A stretch of DNA of 8,682 nucleotides from Mycobacterium sp. (GCA_025965815.1 JAOPWF010000652.1:1-8682), one strand, 5' to 3'; shown: positions 1 through 8,217, numbered from the stretch's first letter. The notes: generated from the sequence alone by a model not told the origin. Numbers and translations are program-made.

Positions 1-8
1 ATGGGTCC

Positions 9-839
9 ATGGGCGTCAGGATGCGGGATCAACTCGGCAGCACACTCGGCTCGTTGCGTTATGAGCCGACGGCGAAACGGATTCGGGTCATGCTCGGCGG
101 TCAGCCGGTCGCCGACACAACGGGCGCCCTACTGCTCTGGGAACCGCGCCGGGTCGTCCCGACCTACGCGGTGCCGGCGGCCGATGTCGTGGCTACGCTC
201 GCTCCCGCGGGGTCGGCTGACCCGGCCTCGCACGAGGACGTCGGCCTGCGGCTGCCGGAGGTCAGTTCGCGGCCCATCCTGGATCCGCGCATCCCGTTCG
301 CGGTCCACACCTGCGCCGGCACGTCGCTGGACGTGGAGTCCGCCGGCGACACCCGGCCGGGGGCGGCGTTCCGGCCGGCCGACCCCGACCTCGCGGACTA
401 CATCGTGTTGGACTTCGCCGCGTTCTCCTGGCTCGAAGAGGACGAGCCCATCGTCAGCCACCCCCGCGACCCGTTCCACCGAATCGACGTTCTGCGCAGC
501 GGGCGGCACGTCCGGCTCGAACTCGACGGCCTGCTGCTGGCCGAGTCGTTGCGGCCCGTCCTGCTCTTCGAGACGCTGCTGCCGGTGCGCTTCTACCTGC
601 CTCGCGAGGACGTGGCGGTCGACCTGGAGCCGAGCGAGACGGTCACCTACTGCGCATACAAGGGCCGGGCCGGCTACTTCTCGCTGCCGGGGGGACCGTC
701 CGATGTGGCCTGGACGTACCGCCAACCGCTGAATGACGCCAAGCCGGTCCGGGATCGGGTGGCCTTCTTCGACGAGCGGGTGGACGTCGTGCTGGACGGC
801 GAGCGCCGCGATCGGCCGATCACGCCGTGGTCCGGCTGA
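9..839 (+). CDS. DUF427 domain protein, two family-like halves
   Basis: A soluble protein of 276 residues (272 if the ATG at 21 is used) of the DUF427 family, whose biochemical role is unknown to me. The C-terminal half (about 165-266) carries the typical family pattern: a hydrophobic strand ending in LLFETLLP (185-192), FYLPREDV (195-202), CAYKG (215-219), AWTYRQP (234-240) and FFDERVDVVLDGE (253-265). The N-terminal half (about 25-140) has a related pattern, with LLWEPRRVVPTYAVP at 42-56, but lacks the CAYKG part, so it looks like a diverged copy. There is no signal peptide or membrane segment. The start is uncertain: no clear ribosome site precedes the ATG at 9, the frame is open to the window edge, and the gene may begin further upstream. 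The dehydrogenase gene follows after 18 bases, suggesting one transcript. Confidence 0.85.
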   Translation: MGVRMRDQLGSTLGSLRYEPTAKRIRVMLGGQPVADTTGALLLWEPRRVVPTYAVPAADVVATLAPAGSADPASHEDVGLRLPEVSSRPILDPRIPFAVHTCAGTSLDVESAGDTRPGAAFRPADPDLADYIVLDFAAFSWLEEDEPIVSHPRDPFHRIDVLRSGRHVRLELDGLLLAESLRPVLLFETLLPVRFYLPREDVAVDLEPSETVTYCAYKGRAGYFSLPGGPSDVAWTYRQPLNDAKPVRDRVAFFDERVDVVLDGERRDRPITPWSG

Positions 840-857
840 CGAGGGCAACATGGATAG

Positions 858-1787
858 ATGACCGAGACAAATAGGGCCGTGCGCTTCGATCGGTTCGGCG
901 GCCCCGACGTGCTCTACGTCGGCGATGTCGAACTGCTGCCACCGGGTGAAGGCGAGGTCGCGGTGGCCGTTCGCGCCGCAGGCATCAACCCCGGCGAGAT
1001 CGCCATCAGGGAGGGCCTGTTCCCCAGTGACGGCCCGCCCAAGTTTCCGTCCGGCGAAGGCAGCGACCTCGCCGGTGTCGTCGACGCGGTGGGGCCGGGC
1101 GTCAGCTGGCCCGCGGTCGGAGACGAGGTGCTGGGCTGGTCCTGGCAGCGGTCCAGCCACGCTGAACGCGTGGTGGTGCCGGCCGACCAGCTCATCGCCA
1201 AACCCCCGGCGCTGTCGTGGGAGGCCGCCGGATCGCTGTACGTGGTCGGCTGCACCGCGTACGCCGCGGTGCGCGCGGTCGCGGCCGGTCCGGGTGACAC
1301 CGTCGTGGTGTCCGCCGCTGCAGGCGGAGTCGGCGCCGTGACCGTGCAGTTGCTGCGGGCCCGCGGGGCGACGGTGATCGGAATCGCCTCGGAGTCAAAC
1401 CACGACTGGCTGCGGGCCAAGGGCGGGATCCCGGTCAGCCGGGGAGACGGCCTGGCCGACCGTATCCGCGCGGCCGCGCCCGACGGCGTCGACGCCTTCA
1501 TCGATCTGTTCGGTCCCGAATATCTACGCCTCGCGGTGGATCTTGGTATCCCGCGGGACCGCATCGAAACCATCATCGCGTTCGAGGCGGCGGCCGAGTT
1601 GGGCGCCAAGGCCGAGGGCAGTGTCGACGCGACGAGCACGTCGGTGCTCTCCGAGATGGCCGACCTCGTCGCGTCCGGGCAGATCGAAGTGCCGATCGCC
1701 GCGACCTATCCGCTCGACGATGTCCGCGACGCGTTCGCTGAGCTGGCGAAACGGCGCACCCGCGGCAAGATCGTGCTCATCCCCTGA
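858..1787 (+). CDS. Zinc-less MDR family NADPH:quinone reductase-type oxidoreductase
   Basis: A 309-residue medium-chain dehydrogenase/reductase of the quinone oxidoreductase branch, expected to be a cytosolic NADPH-dependent reductase of quinones or enones. The N-terminal GroES-like domain (about 1-115) has GINPGE (42-47) and GEGSDLAGVVDAVGPGV (66-82); the catalytic zinc GHE motif is replaced by GEGSD, so it should not use zinc. The Rossmann domain has the family motif AAAGGVG (153-159) followed by TVQLLRARGATVIG, as expected for NADPH binding. The C-terminus ends in the usual RTRGKIVLIP. Length is normal for the family. The ATG at 858 follows GAGGG at 841-845, which is rather far (12 bases). 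A three-codon ATG reading frame at 850-861 overlaps this start as ATGA. The true substrate cannot be read from the sequence. Confidence 0.92.
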   Translation: MTETNRAVRFDRFGGPDVLYVGDVELLPPGEGEVAVAVRAAGINPGEIAIREGLFPSDGPPKFPSGEGSDLAGVVDAVGPGVSWPAVGDEVLGWSWQRSSHAERVVVPADQLIAKPPALSWEAAGSLYVVGCTAYAAVRAVAAGPGDTVVVSAAAGGVGAVTVQLLRARGATVIGIASESNHDWLRAKGGIPVSRGDGLADRIRAAAPDGVDAFIDLFGPEYLRLAVDLGIPRDRIETIIAFEAAAELGAKAEGSVDATSTSVLSEMADLVASGQIEVPIAATYPLDDVRDAFAELAKRRTRGKIVLIP

Positions 1788-1817
1788 GGGTTGTAGCGGC
1801 CAGTTCGAAGCACATCC

Positions 1818-1883
1818 CGGGCCGTTCACTGTGATGATCGCGACACCGTCATCGGTGTCCAGCAAGACCGGCCGCCCGGTCAG
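1818..1883 (-). pseudogene. Decayed N-terminal fragment of an enoyl-CoA hydratase/isomerase (crotonase) gene
   Basis: Read on the - strand, these bases encode LTGRPVLLDTDDGVAIITVN followed by GP. This has the form of a mycobacterial crotonase N-terminus, in which a short start is followed by a PVLLDT-type strand, a DGVA turn and ITVN before the RPE/RPD-A-R-N segment. The first codon is CTG where ATG or GTG would be expected. After GP the similarity stops abruptly close to the end of the dehydrogenase gene, and no catalytic region follows. I read it as the leftover of a deleted echA-like gene. The match is from memory of the family, over only about 20 residues, so chance similarity is possible. 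Confidence 0.45.
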
Positions 1884-1946
1884 CCGCCTCGCCGCGCCTG
1901 AACTAGGGCGCCACCCCCGGTTTCGCGTCCTCATCTCATAATGCCG

Positions 1947-1973
1947 GGATTCAGAACCGGCTCCCGCGGGTAT
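1947..1973 (+). promoter_or_regulatory. SigF-type promoter
   Basis: GGATT (1947-1951), a 16-base spacer, then GGGTAT (1968-1973). This matches the mycobacterial SigF consensus as I recall it (GGWWT, 16-17 bases, GGGTAY) at every specified position. Transcription would start near 1980-1982, giving a leader of about 25 bases ahead of the ATG at 2006. It suggests stress or stationary-phase expression of the small protein and perhaps of glgX. Confidence 0.6.
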
Positions 1974-2005
1974 CCCCCGAACGTCAATTAACTCGGAGAG
2001 CAACT

Positions 2006-2242
2006 ATGACAGATGGCCCCCACCAGGACTGGTGGCAGGAAGGGCAAAGCGGAATGCCAGGTTCGCAGGACGGCGAGCAGGTCGACGGTCGCCAGGGGCC
2101 ACCGGAGTCCGCGCACGACGCCGTTCCGCTGTTCGGTGATCCCACCTATGAGTTGTTCGGCTCCTCGGGGACGCTGTCCCCCAAGGCCGCCGAACCTGAG
2201 CGCACGCCTTATGTCGGGCGCCATCGGGCGCCCGATCAGTAA
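2006..2242 (+). CDS. Small hydrophilic protein of unknown function
   Basis: A predicted 78-residue protein that I do not recognise. It is hydrophilic and rich in Gly, Pro, Asp, Glu and Gln, with an aromatic patch near the start (DWWQEG, 8-13), a central VPLFGDPTYELFG stretch (40-52) and a basic end (YVGRHRAPDQ). It has no membrane segment, signal peptide or cysteine, and looks largely disordered. Support for it being real: a good ribosome site (GGAGAG at 1995-2000, 5 bases before ATG), a SigF-like promoter just upstream, and codon use with mostly G or C in third position. The last codons lie inside a strong inverted repeat. It sits 98 bases ahead of glgX on the same strand, so they may share a transcript. 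A role in stress physiology is inference only. Confidence 0.65.
   Translation: MTDGPHQDWWQEGQSGMPGSQDGEQVDGRQGPPESAHDAVPLFGDPTYELFGSSGTLSPKAAEPERTPYVGRHRAPDQ
2214..2235 (+). repeat. Perfect 9-bp inverted repeat at the end of the small gene
   Basis: TCGGGCGCC, loop ATCG, then GGCGCCCGA. It overlaps the last codons of the small gene, ending 7 bases before the end of its stop codon. TCGGGCGCC also occurs twice in direct orientation (2214-2222 and 2224-2232). There is no T-run behind it, so it is not a classical terminator, but it should form a strong RNA hairpin. Confidence 0.6.
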
Positions 2243-2263
2243 AATCGACCTTTGGTCCCGATG

Positions 2264-2280
2264 CGCGCCGCCGCGGCGCG
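2264..2280 (+). repeat. Perfect 7-bp inverted repeat in the glgX leader
   Basis: CGCGCCG, loop CCG, then CGGCGCG, all G or C. It is the second of three hairpin-forming repeats between the small gene and glgX. No T-run follows. It could be a weak terminator, an attenuator or an RNA-processing site. Confidence 0.5.
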
Positions 2281-2295
2281 AGACGCGGCCACCAC

Positions 2296-2313
2296 GCGGT
2301 CTGAACGGACCGC
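2296..2313 (+). repeat. Perfect 6-bp inverted repeat in the glgX leader
   Basis: GCGGTC, loop TGAACG, then GACCGC. It ends 14 bases before the GGAG ribosome site of glgX (2328-2331), so a hairpin here would stand just ahead of the initiation region. Confidence 0.45.
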
Positions 2314-2340
2314 ACGCCGAAACGCTTGGAGTGCACAACT

Positions 2341-4548
<2,208 letters not shown>

Positions 4549-4549
4549 T

Positions 4550-4984
4550 CTACGGCTCCACCAGGCCGCGCAGCCTTTCCAGGCTTTCGGCGAGTGTGTT
4601 GCCCACCTGCCGGGCCGCGATCCGGTCGGCGAGCAGGCCAAGCAGCCCGCCCGGAGCCTGGTAGGACAGCCGGAACGTCACCTTGGTGCCGTCGGGACCC
4701 GCACTCCGAAGCCGGAAGCGTCCGCGCAGGGTCACGCCGGTGATGGCGATCCATGCCAGGTCGCGCGCCGGGTCGAACTCGACCACCTCGACGACGCCGC
4801 CCACCGGTGCGGAGCCGATTTTCCAGTGCGCAGTGTAGCGGGAGCCGACCTCCACGGGCCCCTCGGTCATCGTCTCCCACCGCTCGAGGTTGCTCATGAA
4901 CGACGGGTAGCAGTCCGGGTCGCTGACGACCTTCCACACCGTGTCGGCATCGGCGTTGACGATGAGCCGTCGCTCGACGCGCAT
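4550..4984 (-). CDS. SRPBCC (START-like/polyketide cyclase fold) protein
   Basis: A 144-residue protein of the SRPBCC superfamily, a helix-grip fold with a deep hydrophobic pocket that binds lipids or other apolar ligands. Visible family features are the opening strand VERRLIVNADADTVWKVVSD (3-22), CYPSFMSNLERWE (25-37), a run of alternating strands (WKIGSAPVGGVVEVVEFDP; TGVTLRGRFRLR) and a long C-terminal helix (about 118-142) that would cap the pocket. No catalytic residues can be assigned. Its ATG shares one base with the TGA of the acyltransferase gene (TGATG), so it is very probably translationally coupled and is the last gene of the operon. A role as carrier or binder of the acyl lipids handled by its neighbours is inference. 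Confidence 0.88.
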   Translation of the reverse strand: MRVERRLIVNADADTVWKVVSDPDCYPSFMSNLERWETMTEGPVEVGSRYTAHWKIGSAPVGGVVEVVEFDPARDLAWIAITGVTLRGRFRLRSAGPDGTKVTFRLSYQAPGGLLGLLADRIAARQVGNTLAESLERLRGLVEP

Positions 4985-5826
4985 CAGCCGATCACCGGGA
5001 ACCGGCGCTCGGCGGCGAGGCGGTCCACCCCGGCCTGGAGACTCTCCATCACCTTGTCGTGCACCGCCTGGTCGTCACCGTCCACCTCAATGGGTTCCTG
5101 CACTTCGATCGAGATCTTGGCGGGCAGCGGAATATGCCCGGCCAGGTCGCTGATGTTGAGCCCCCACGGCAGCGCCAGCGATATCGGCACGCTCTTGAGC
5201 CGCAGCGTCTTGTCCACCCTCAGCAGTTTGGCCAGCCACTGCCCGCGGTTGAGGAACAGCGCCGTCTCCTGGCCGCCGACACTGGCCACCGGCACGATCG
5301 GTACGCCCGTCTCGCGGGCGAGCTGCACGTAGCCCTTGCGGCCGTCGAAGTCGACCACATGGCGCTCCCAGGACGGACGGAAAACCTCGTAGTCACCGCC
5401 GGGATACACCAGCAGCGCGGCGCCGGACTCCAGCGCCAGCCGGGCGTTTTCCGGGTTCGCCGCGACGGTGCCGAACTTGCGCAGCCAACCCAGACCGGGT
5501 GCGGTCACTACCAGATTGTGCGCGAGTTGGTAAAACGGCCGCTCAACACCGAAGTACGAGCAGAACGCCAGCGTGAACACGAAAGTGTCCGGCGGGACGT
5601 TGCCGCCGCTGTGGTTGCCGACCAGCAGGACCGGGCCCTCGTTCGGGATCCGGTGCAGGCCCCGCACGTCCGCCCGGAAGTACAGCGAGGCGAGCAGCCA
5701 GGTTCCGGGCAACCGGTCGCGGATGTAGTCGGGGTCGCGATGATCAAGGTCAGCGCGCGGAACCTGGGAGACAACCCGCTCTTTTACCCAGCCGAGAACG
5801 TCGCCGACACCCGCCATGTTCGCCAT
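4984..5826 (-). CDS. Lysophospholipid/DGAT-like acyltransferase (LPLAT superfamily)
   Basis: A 280-residue acyltransferase of the LPLAT superfamily, closest to the MGAT/DGAT-like branch; it should move an acyl group from acyl-CoA to a glycerolipid or other hydroxyl acceptor at the inner membrane face. The active-site block is GNHSGGNVPPD (70-80), with His72 and Asp80; the usual HX4D spacing of PlsC is replaced by a longer one, as in DGAT-like members. The second block is YPGGDYEVFRP (141-151), in the place of FPEGTR, followed by VPIVPVASVGG (175-185). There is no clear transmembrane helix, although 81-95 is hydrophobic. ATG at 5826 is preceded by GGAGAGG with a 10-base gap; an ATG three codons later is possible. 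It lies 52 bases behind the desaturase gene, a gap in which I see no promoter or terminator. Acceptor specificity is unknown. Confidence 0.88.
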   Translation of the reverse strand: MANMAGVGDVLGWVKERVVSQVPRADLDHRDPDYIRDRLPGTWLLASLYFRADVRGLHRIPNEGPVLLVGNHSGGNVPPDTFVFTLAFCSYFGVERPFYQLAHNLVVTAPGLGWLRKFGTVAANPENARLALESGAALLVYPGGDYEVFRPSWERHVVDFDGRKGYVQLARETGVPIVPVASVGGQETALFLNRGQWLAKLLRVDKTLRLKSVPISLALPWGLNISDLAGHIPLPAKISIEVQEPIEVDGDDQAVHDKVMESLQAGVDRLAAERRFPVIG

Positions 5827-5878
5827 CCTGTCACAGCCTCTCCGCCCGAATGACCGAATGCGTCAGCGCCTGAGAGGA

Positions 5879-7081
5879 CTATCCGCCCACGGCGATCAGT
5901 TCCGGTGCGCTGCCACGCTCGACGCTCGGCGCGGCCTGGACCGCGGTTTCCGCGGGCAGCGCGACGGCCGGTTCGGGCTCCGGCCGTGGCGTGCGGTACG
6001 GGAAGGCCAGCTTGACGATCTTGCGCACCACGGTGCCGAACTGCTTGGGCAGCGGTCCCGAGTTGTACGGAATGCCGTAACGCTTGCAGATCTCTTTGAC
6101 CTCCGTCGAGATCTCGGCGTGCCGGTGGGCCGGAATGTCGGGGAATAGGTGGTGCTCGATCTGGAAGGACAGGTTGCCGCTCAGGATGTGGAACAGCTTG
6201 CCGCCGGTGAGGTTCGCCGATCCGAGGATCTGACGGAAGTACCACATGCCGCGTGACTCGTCCTTGGTCTCCTCGATGGTGAATTCCTGTGTGCCGTCAG
6301 GGAAGTGGCCGCAGAAGATAATGGCGTACGACCAGATGTTCCGGATCAGGTTGGCGGTCAGGTTGCCGCTGGCCACGAACGGGGCGAACGGGCCGGCCAG
6401 CAACGGGAACGCGATGTAGTCCTTGGCGAACTGGCGCCGGACCTTCTTCCAGATGCCCTCCAGCACCTCGCGCTTGTCGGCCAAGGTGATCTCGCCGGCC
6501 CGGATGCGCTCGGTTTCCAGTTCGTGCACGGCGACGCCGTACTGGAAGAGCACCATCAGCAGGAACGCGTAGACCGGGTTGCCGAGGAAGTACGGGCGCC
6601 ACTTCTGGTCTTCGCTGATCCGCAGGATGCCGTAGCCGATGTCGCGGTCCATCCCGACGATGTTGGTGTGGGTGTGGTGCATGTAGTTGTGCGAGTGCCG
6701 CCACTGATCGCCGGGGCACGCGGTGTCCCATTCGAAGCCACGGCTGGAGAGGGCCGGGTCGCCCATCCAGTCGTACTGGCCGTGCATGACGTTGTGGCCG
6801 ATCTCCATGTTGTCGAGGATCTTCGACACCGCCAGCATGGCGGTGCCCGCGATCCAGGCGGGTGGCAGCACGCCGGCGAACAGCAGGCCGCGGCCGCCGA
6901 CTTCGAGTGCGCGCTGCGCCTTGATGACTCGGCGGATGTAGGTGGCATCCCGCTCGCCGAGGTCGGCCATCACGCGCTCCTTGAGCGCGTCGAGTTCCCG
7001 GCCGAACGCGTCGGCCTGCTCGGGGGTCAGGGTGATCTTTTCGGGGCGAGCGAAGCGACGGGAAAGATCCAGCTTAGACAT
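5879..7081 (-). CDS. DesA3-like membrane acyl-CoA desaturase
   Basis: A 400-residue di-iron membrane fatty acid desaturase that should introduce a cis double bond, most likely delta-9, into a saturated acyl-CoA using electrons from the reductase encoded just upstream. The histidine clusters are complete: HNVMH (96-100), HNYMHH (131-136) and QIEHH (307-311), with a further His258 in FCGHFPDG. Hydrophobic stretches at about 66-87, 168-185, 222-236 and 247-258 fit a membrane protein. It resembles M. tuberculosis DesA3 over its whole core but is diverged, so it may be a paralogue rather than the orthologue. The C-terminal tail (about 362-400) is Pro/Ala/Glu-rich and ends in AVGG. The start is clear: AGGAG seven bases before ATG 7081. 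It lies 27 bases behind the reductase gene in the same operon. Confidence 0.93.
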   Translation of the reverse strand: MSKLDLSRRFARPEKITLTPEQADAFGRELDALKERVMADLGERDATYIRRVIKAQRALEVGGRGLLFAGVLPPAWIAGTAMLAVSKILDNMEIGHNVMHGQYDWMGDPALSSRGFEWDTACPGDQWRHSHNYMHHTHTNIVGMDRDIGYGILRISEDQKWRPYFLGNPVYAFLLMVLFQYGVAVHELETERIRAGEITLADKREVLEGIWKKVRRQFAKDYIAFPLLAGPFAPFVASGNLTANLIRNIWSYAIIFCGHFPDGTQEFTIEETKDESRGMWYFRQILGSANLTGGKLFHILSGNLSFQIEHHLFPDIPAHRHAEISTEVKEICKRYGIPYNSGPLPKQFGTVVRKIVKLAFPYRTPRPEPEPAVALPAETAVQAAPSVERGSAPELIAVGG

Positions 7082-7108
7082 GTCGTGACTCCTTTCGGTT
7101 GGTGGTGT

Positions 7109-8164
7109 TTACAGGGCGAGTTCGACGTCGCCGACGGGAACAGAGACGCAGATCTGCACGTCCTCGTCTTCGCCGGTGGAAATCGCCCCGGTGGTCAGGT
7201 TGCGCACGATGCCGGTGGTCTTGCGGCGCGTGCAGGTGTGGCAGATGCCCATCCGGCAGCCGTTCTCCGGCTTCAGGCCGGCTGCCTCGGCCTGTTCGAG
7301 CAGCGAGCAGCCGTCGTCGGTGACGTCGATGCCGCTGTCGGCGAACGCCACGCGTCCACCCGACGGTTCGGCAGGCACGGCGTAGACGGGCGGCACGAAG
7401 CTCTCGAAGCTGACGTTGCCGCAGTGCTCGCACACCGCGTCGACCAGTGACGGCGGCCCGCAGACGTACACAGCGTCCGGCGAGGCCATGGCGGCGGCCA
7501 GATGCTCGGGACCGAACCGGCCCCGCAGGTCTGCGGTCTCCGCCGAGCGGGTGTAGCCGTGCAGAACGCGCACGTCCGGCATCGCGGCGAGTTCGTCGCG
7601 GTAGGACGCTTCCTCGCGGCAACGCGCGTAGTGCACGAAGGTGACCTCGCCGTCAAACCGCTCGGCGCGCAGCGTGCGCAGCATCGACATCACCGGGGTG
7701 ATGCCGCTGCCGCCGGAGACCAGCAGGATGCGGGGAGGCCGCTCGGCAGGCAGCACGAAGTCGCCGCCGACACCGGCCAGGCCGACGACCATCCCTGGCC
7801 GGGCCTGCTCATAGAGGTAGGTCGAGACAAGGCCGCCGTCGTGCAGACCGACCGTCAGTTCGATGAACCGGTCACCCTCCGCGTTCGCCGGCGAATAGCA
7901 CCGGGTGCGCCGCCGGCCGTCGATCTCGACGGACAGGTTGATGTGCTGCCCGGCGCGAAAGCCGGTGAACGCGCGGTTGGGCTCCAGCGTCAACGTGACG
8001 CTGCGGGGGGTGCGGCGCTGCACCGCGACGACCTTGGCGCGGGCGTCGCCCTGCGTCCACGTCGGAGCGACCAGCTCGGTGTACCGGTCAATGCCGTGCG
8101 GCCCGGTGAGCAGATCAACAAGGCTGCAACCCAGGACCCTCTTCGCCAAAGTTTGAGTGAACAT
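7109..8164 (-). CDS. Ferredoxin reductase-like FAD/2Fe-2S oxidoreductase, electron donor for the desaturase
   Basis: A 351-residue oxidoreductase with three parts in order: an FAD domain (about 40-140; RTRCYSPAN at 86-94), an NAD(P)H domain (about 145-240; GGSGITP at 151-157, VCGPP at 234-238) and a C-terminal plant-type 2Fe-2S ferredoxin domain with ligands Cys303, Cys308, Cys311 and Cys339. This is the layout of M. tuberculosis Rv3230c and Pseudomonas DesC, which pass electrons from NADPH to an adjacent membrane desaturase. Being first in the operon ahead of such a desaturase supports the same role. The reading frame extends to a GTG at 8230, but I chose the ATG at 8164: the family-like sequence begins there, and a promoter is placed so that transcription would start at this ATG. 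No ribosome site precedes it, which fits leaderless translation. A near-palindromic operator covers the start. Confidence 0.93.
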   Translation of the reverse strand: MFTQTLAKRVLGCSLVDLLTGPHGIDRYTELVAPTWTQGDARAKVVAVQRRTPRSVTLTLEPNRAFTGFRAGQHINLSVEIDGRRRTRCYSPANAEGDRFIELTVGLHDGGLVSTYLYEQARPGMVVGLAGVGGDFVLPAERPPRILLVSGGSGITPVMSMLRTLRAERFDGEVTFVHYARCREEASYRDELAAMPDVRVLHGYTRSAETADLRGRFGPEHLAAAMASPDAVYVCGPPSLVDAVCEHCGNVSFESFVPPVYAVPAEPSGGRVAFADSGIDVTDDGCSLLEQAEAAGLKPENGCRMGICHTCTRRKTTGIVRNLTTGAISTGEDEDVQICVSVPVGDVELAL

Positions 8165-8173
8165 ATGTACACC
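8156..8173. promoter_or_regulatory. FabR/DesT-type operator over the reductase start
   Basis: AGTGAACATATGTACACC, a near-palindrome with seven of nine base pairs matched and a perfect ACATATGT core. It is centred between 8164 and 8165, on the reductase ATG, and overlaps the -10 element. Its AGTGAAC/GTxCAC half-sites resemble those I recall for DesT and FabR. Binding here should block transcription of the desaturase operon. Confidence 0.6.
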
Positions 8174-8200
8174 ATTCGCGCTGAAGTGCCAGCATGTCAA
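8171..8200 (-). promoter_or_regulatory. Leaderless promoter of the desaturase operon
   Basis: On the - strand, a perfect TTGACA (8200-8195), an 18-base spacer, then AATGGT (8176-8171) as -10 with the key A at second and T at last position. Six bases later comes the ATG at 8164, so the predicted transcript starts at or next to the start codon. The absence of a ribosome site agrees with this. Confidence 0.5.
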
Positions 8201-8217
8201 TGAATCGGACGAGGCTG

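Noticed and set aside
1842..1881. Two perfect inverted repeats (GACACCG/CGGTGTC at 1842-1859 and GACCGG/CCGGTC at 1866-1881) as a terminator pair behind the dehydrogenase
   Set aside because: Both lie inside the decayed crotonase fragment and correspond to its codons, they are 55-80 bases past the stop, and no T-run follows. They may still form hairpins, but nothing marks them as terminators.
1524..2003. A 159-codon - strand frame over the dehydrogenase end and the gap behind it
   Set aside because: Most of it is the antisense of the dehydrogenase gene. Only the short crotonase-like part (1818-1883) looks meaningful, and it lacks any catalytic region.
5827..5878. A terminator or promoter between the desaturase and acyltransferase genes
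   Set aside because: I see no inverted repeat with a T-run and no convincing -10/-35 pair on the - strand in these 52 bases, only a ribosome site.
6305..7450. A 381-codon + strand frame opposite the desaturase and reductase
   Set aside because: It is antisense to two well-supported genes, shows no family motif and spans the junction between them.
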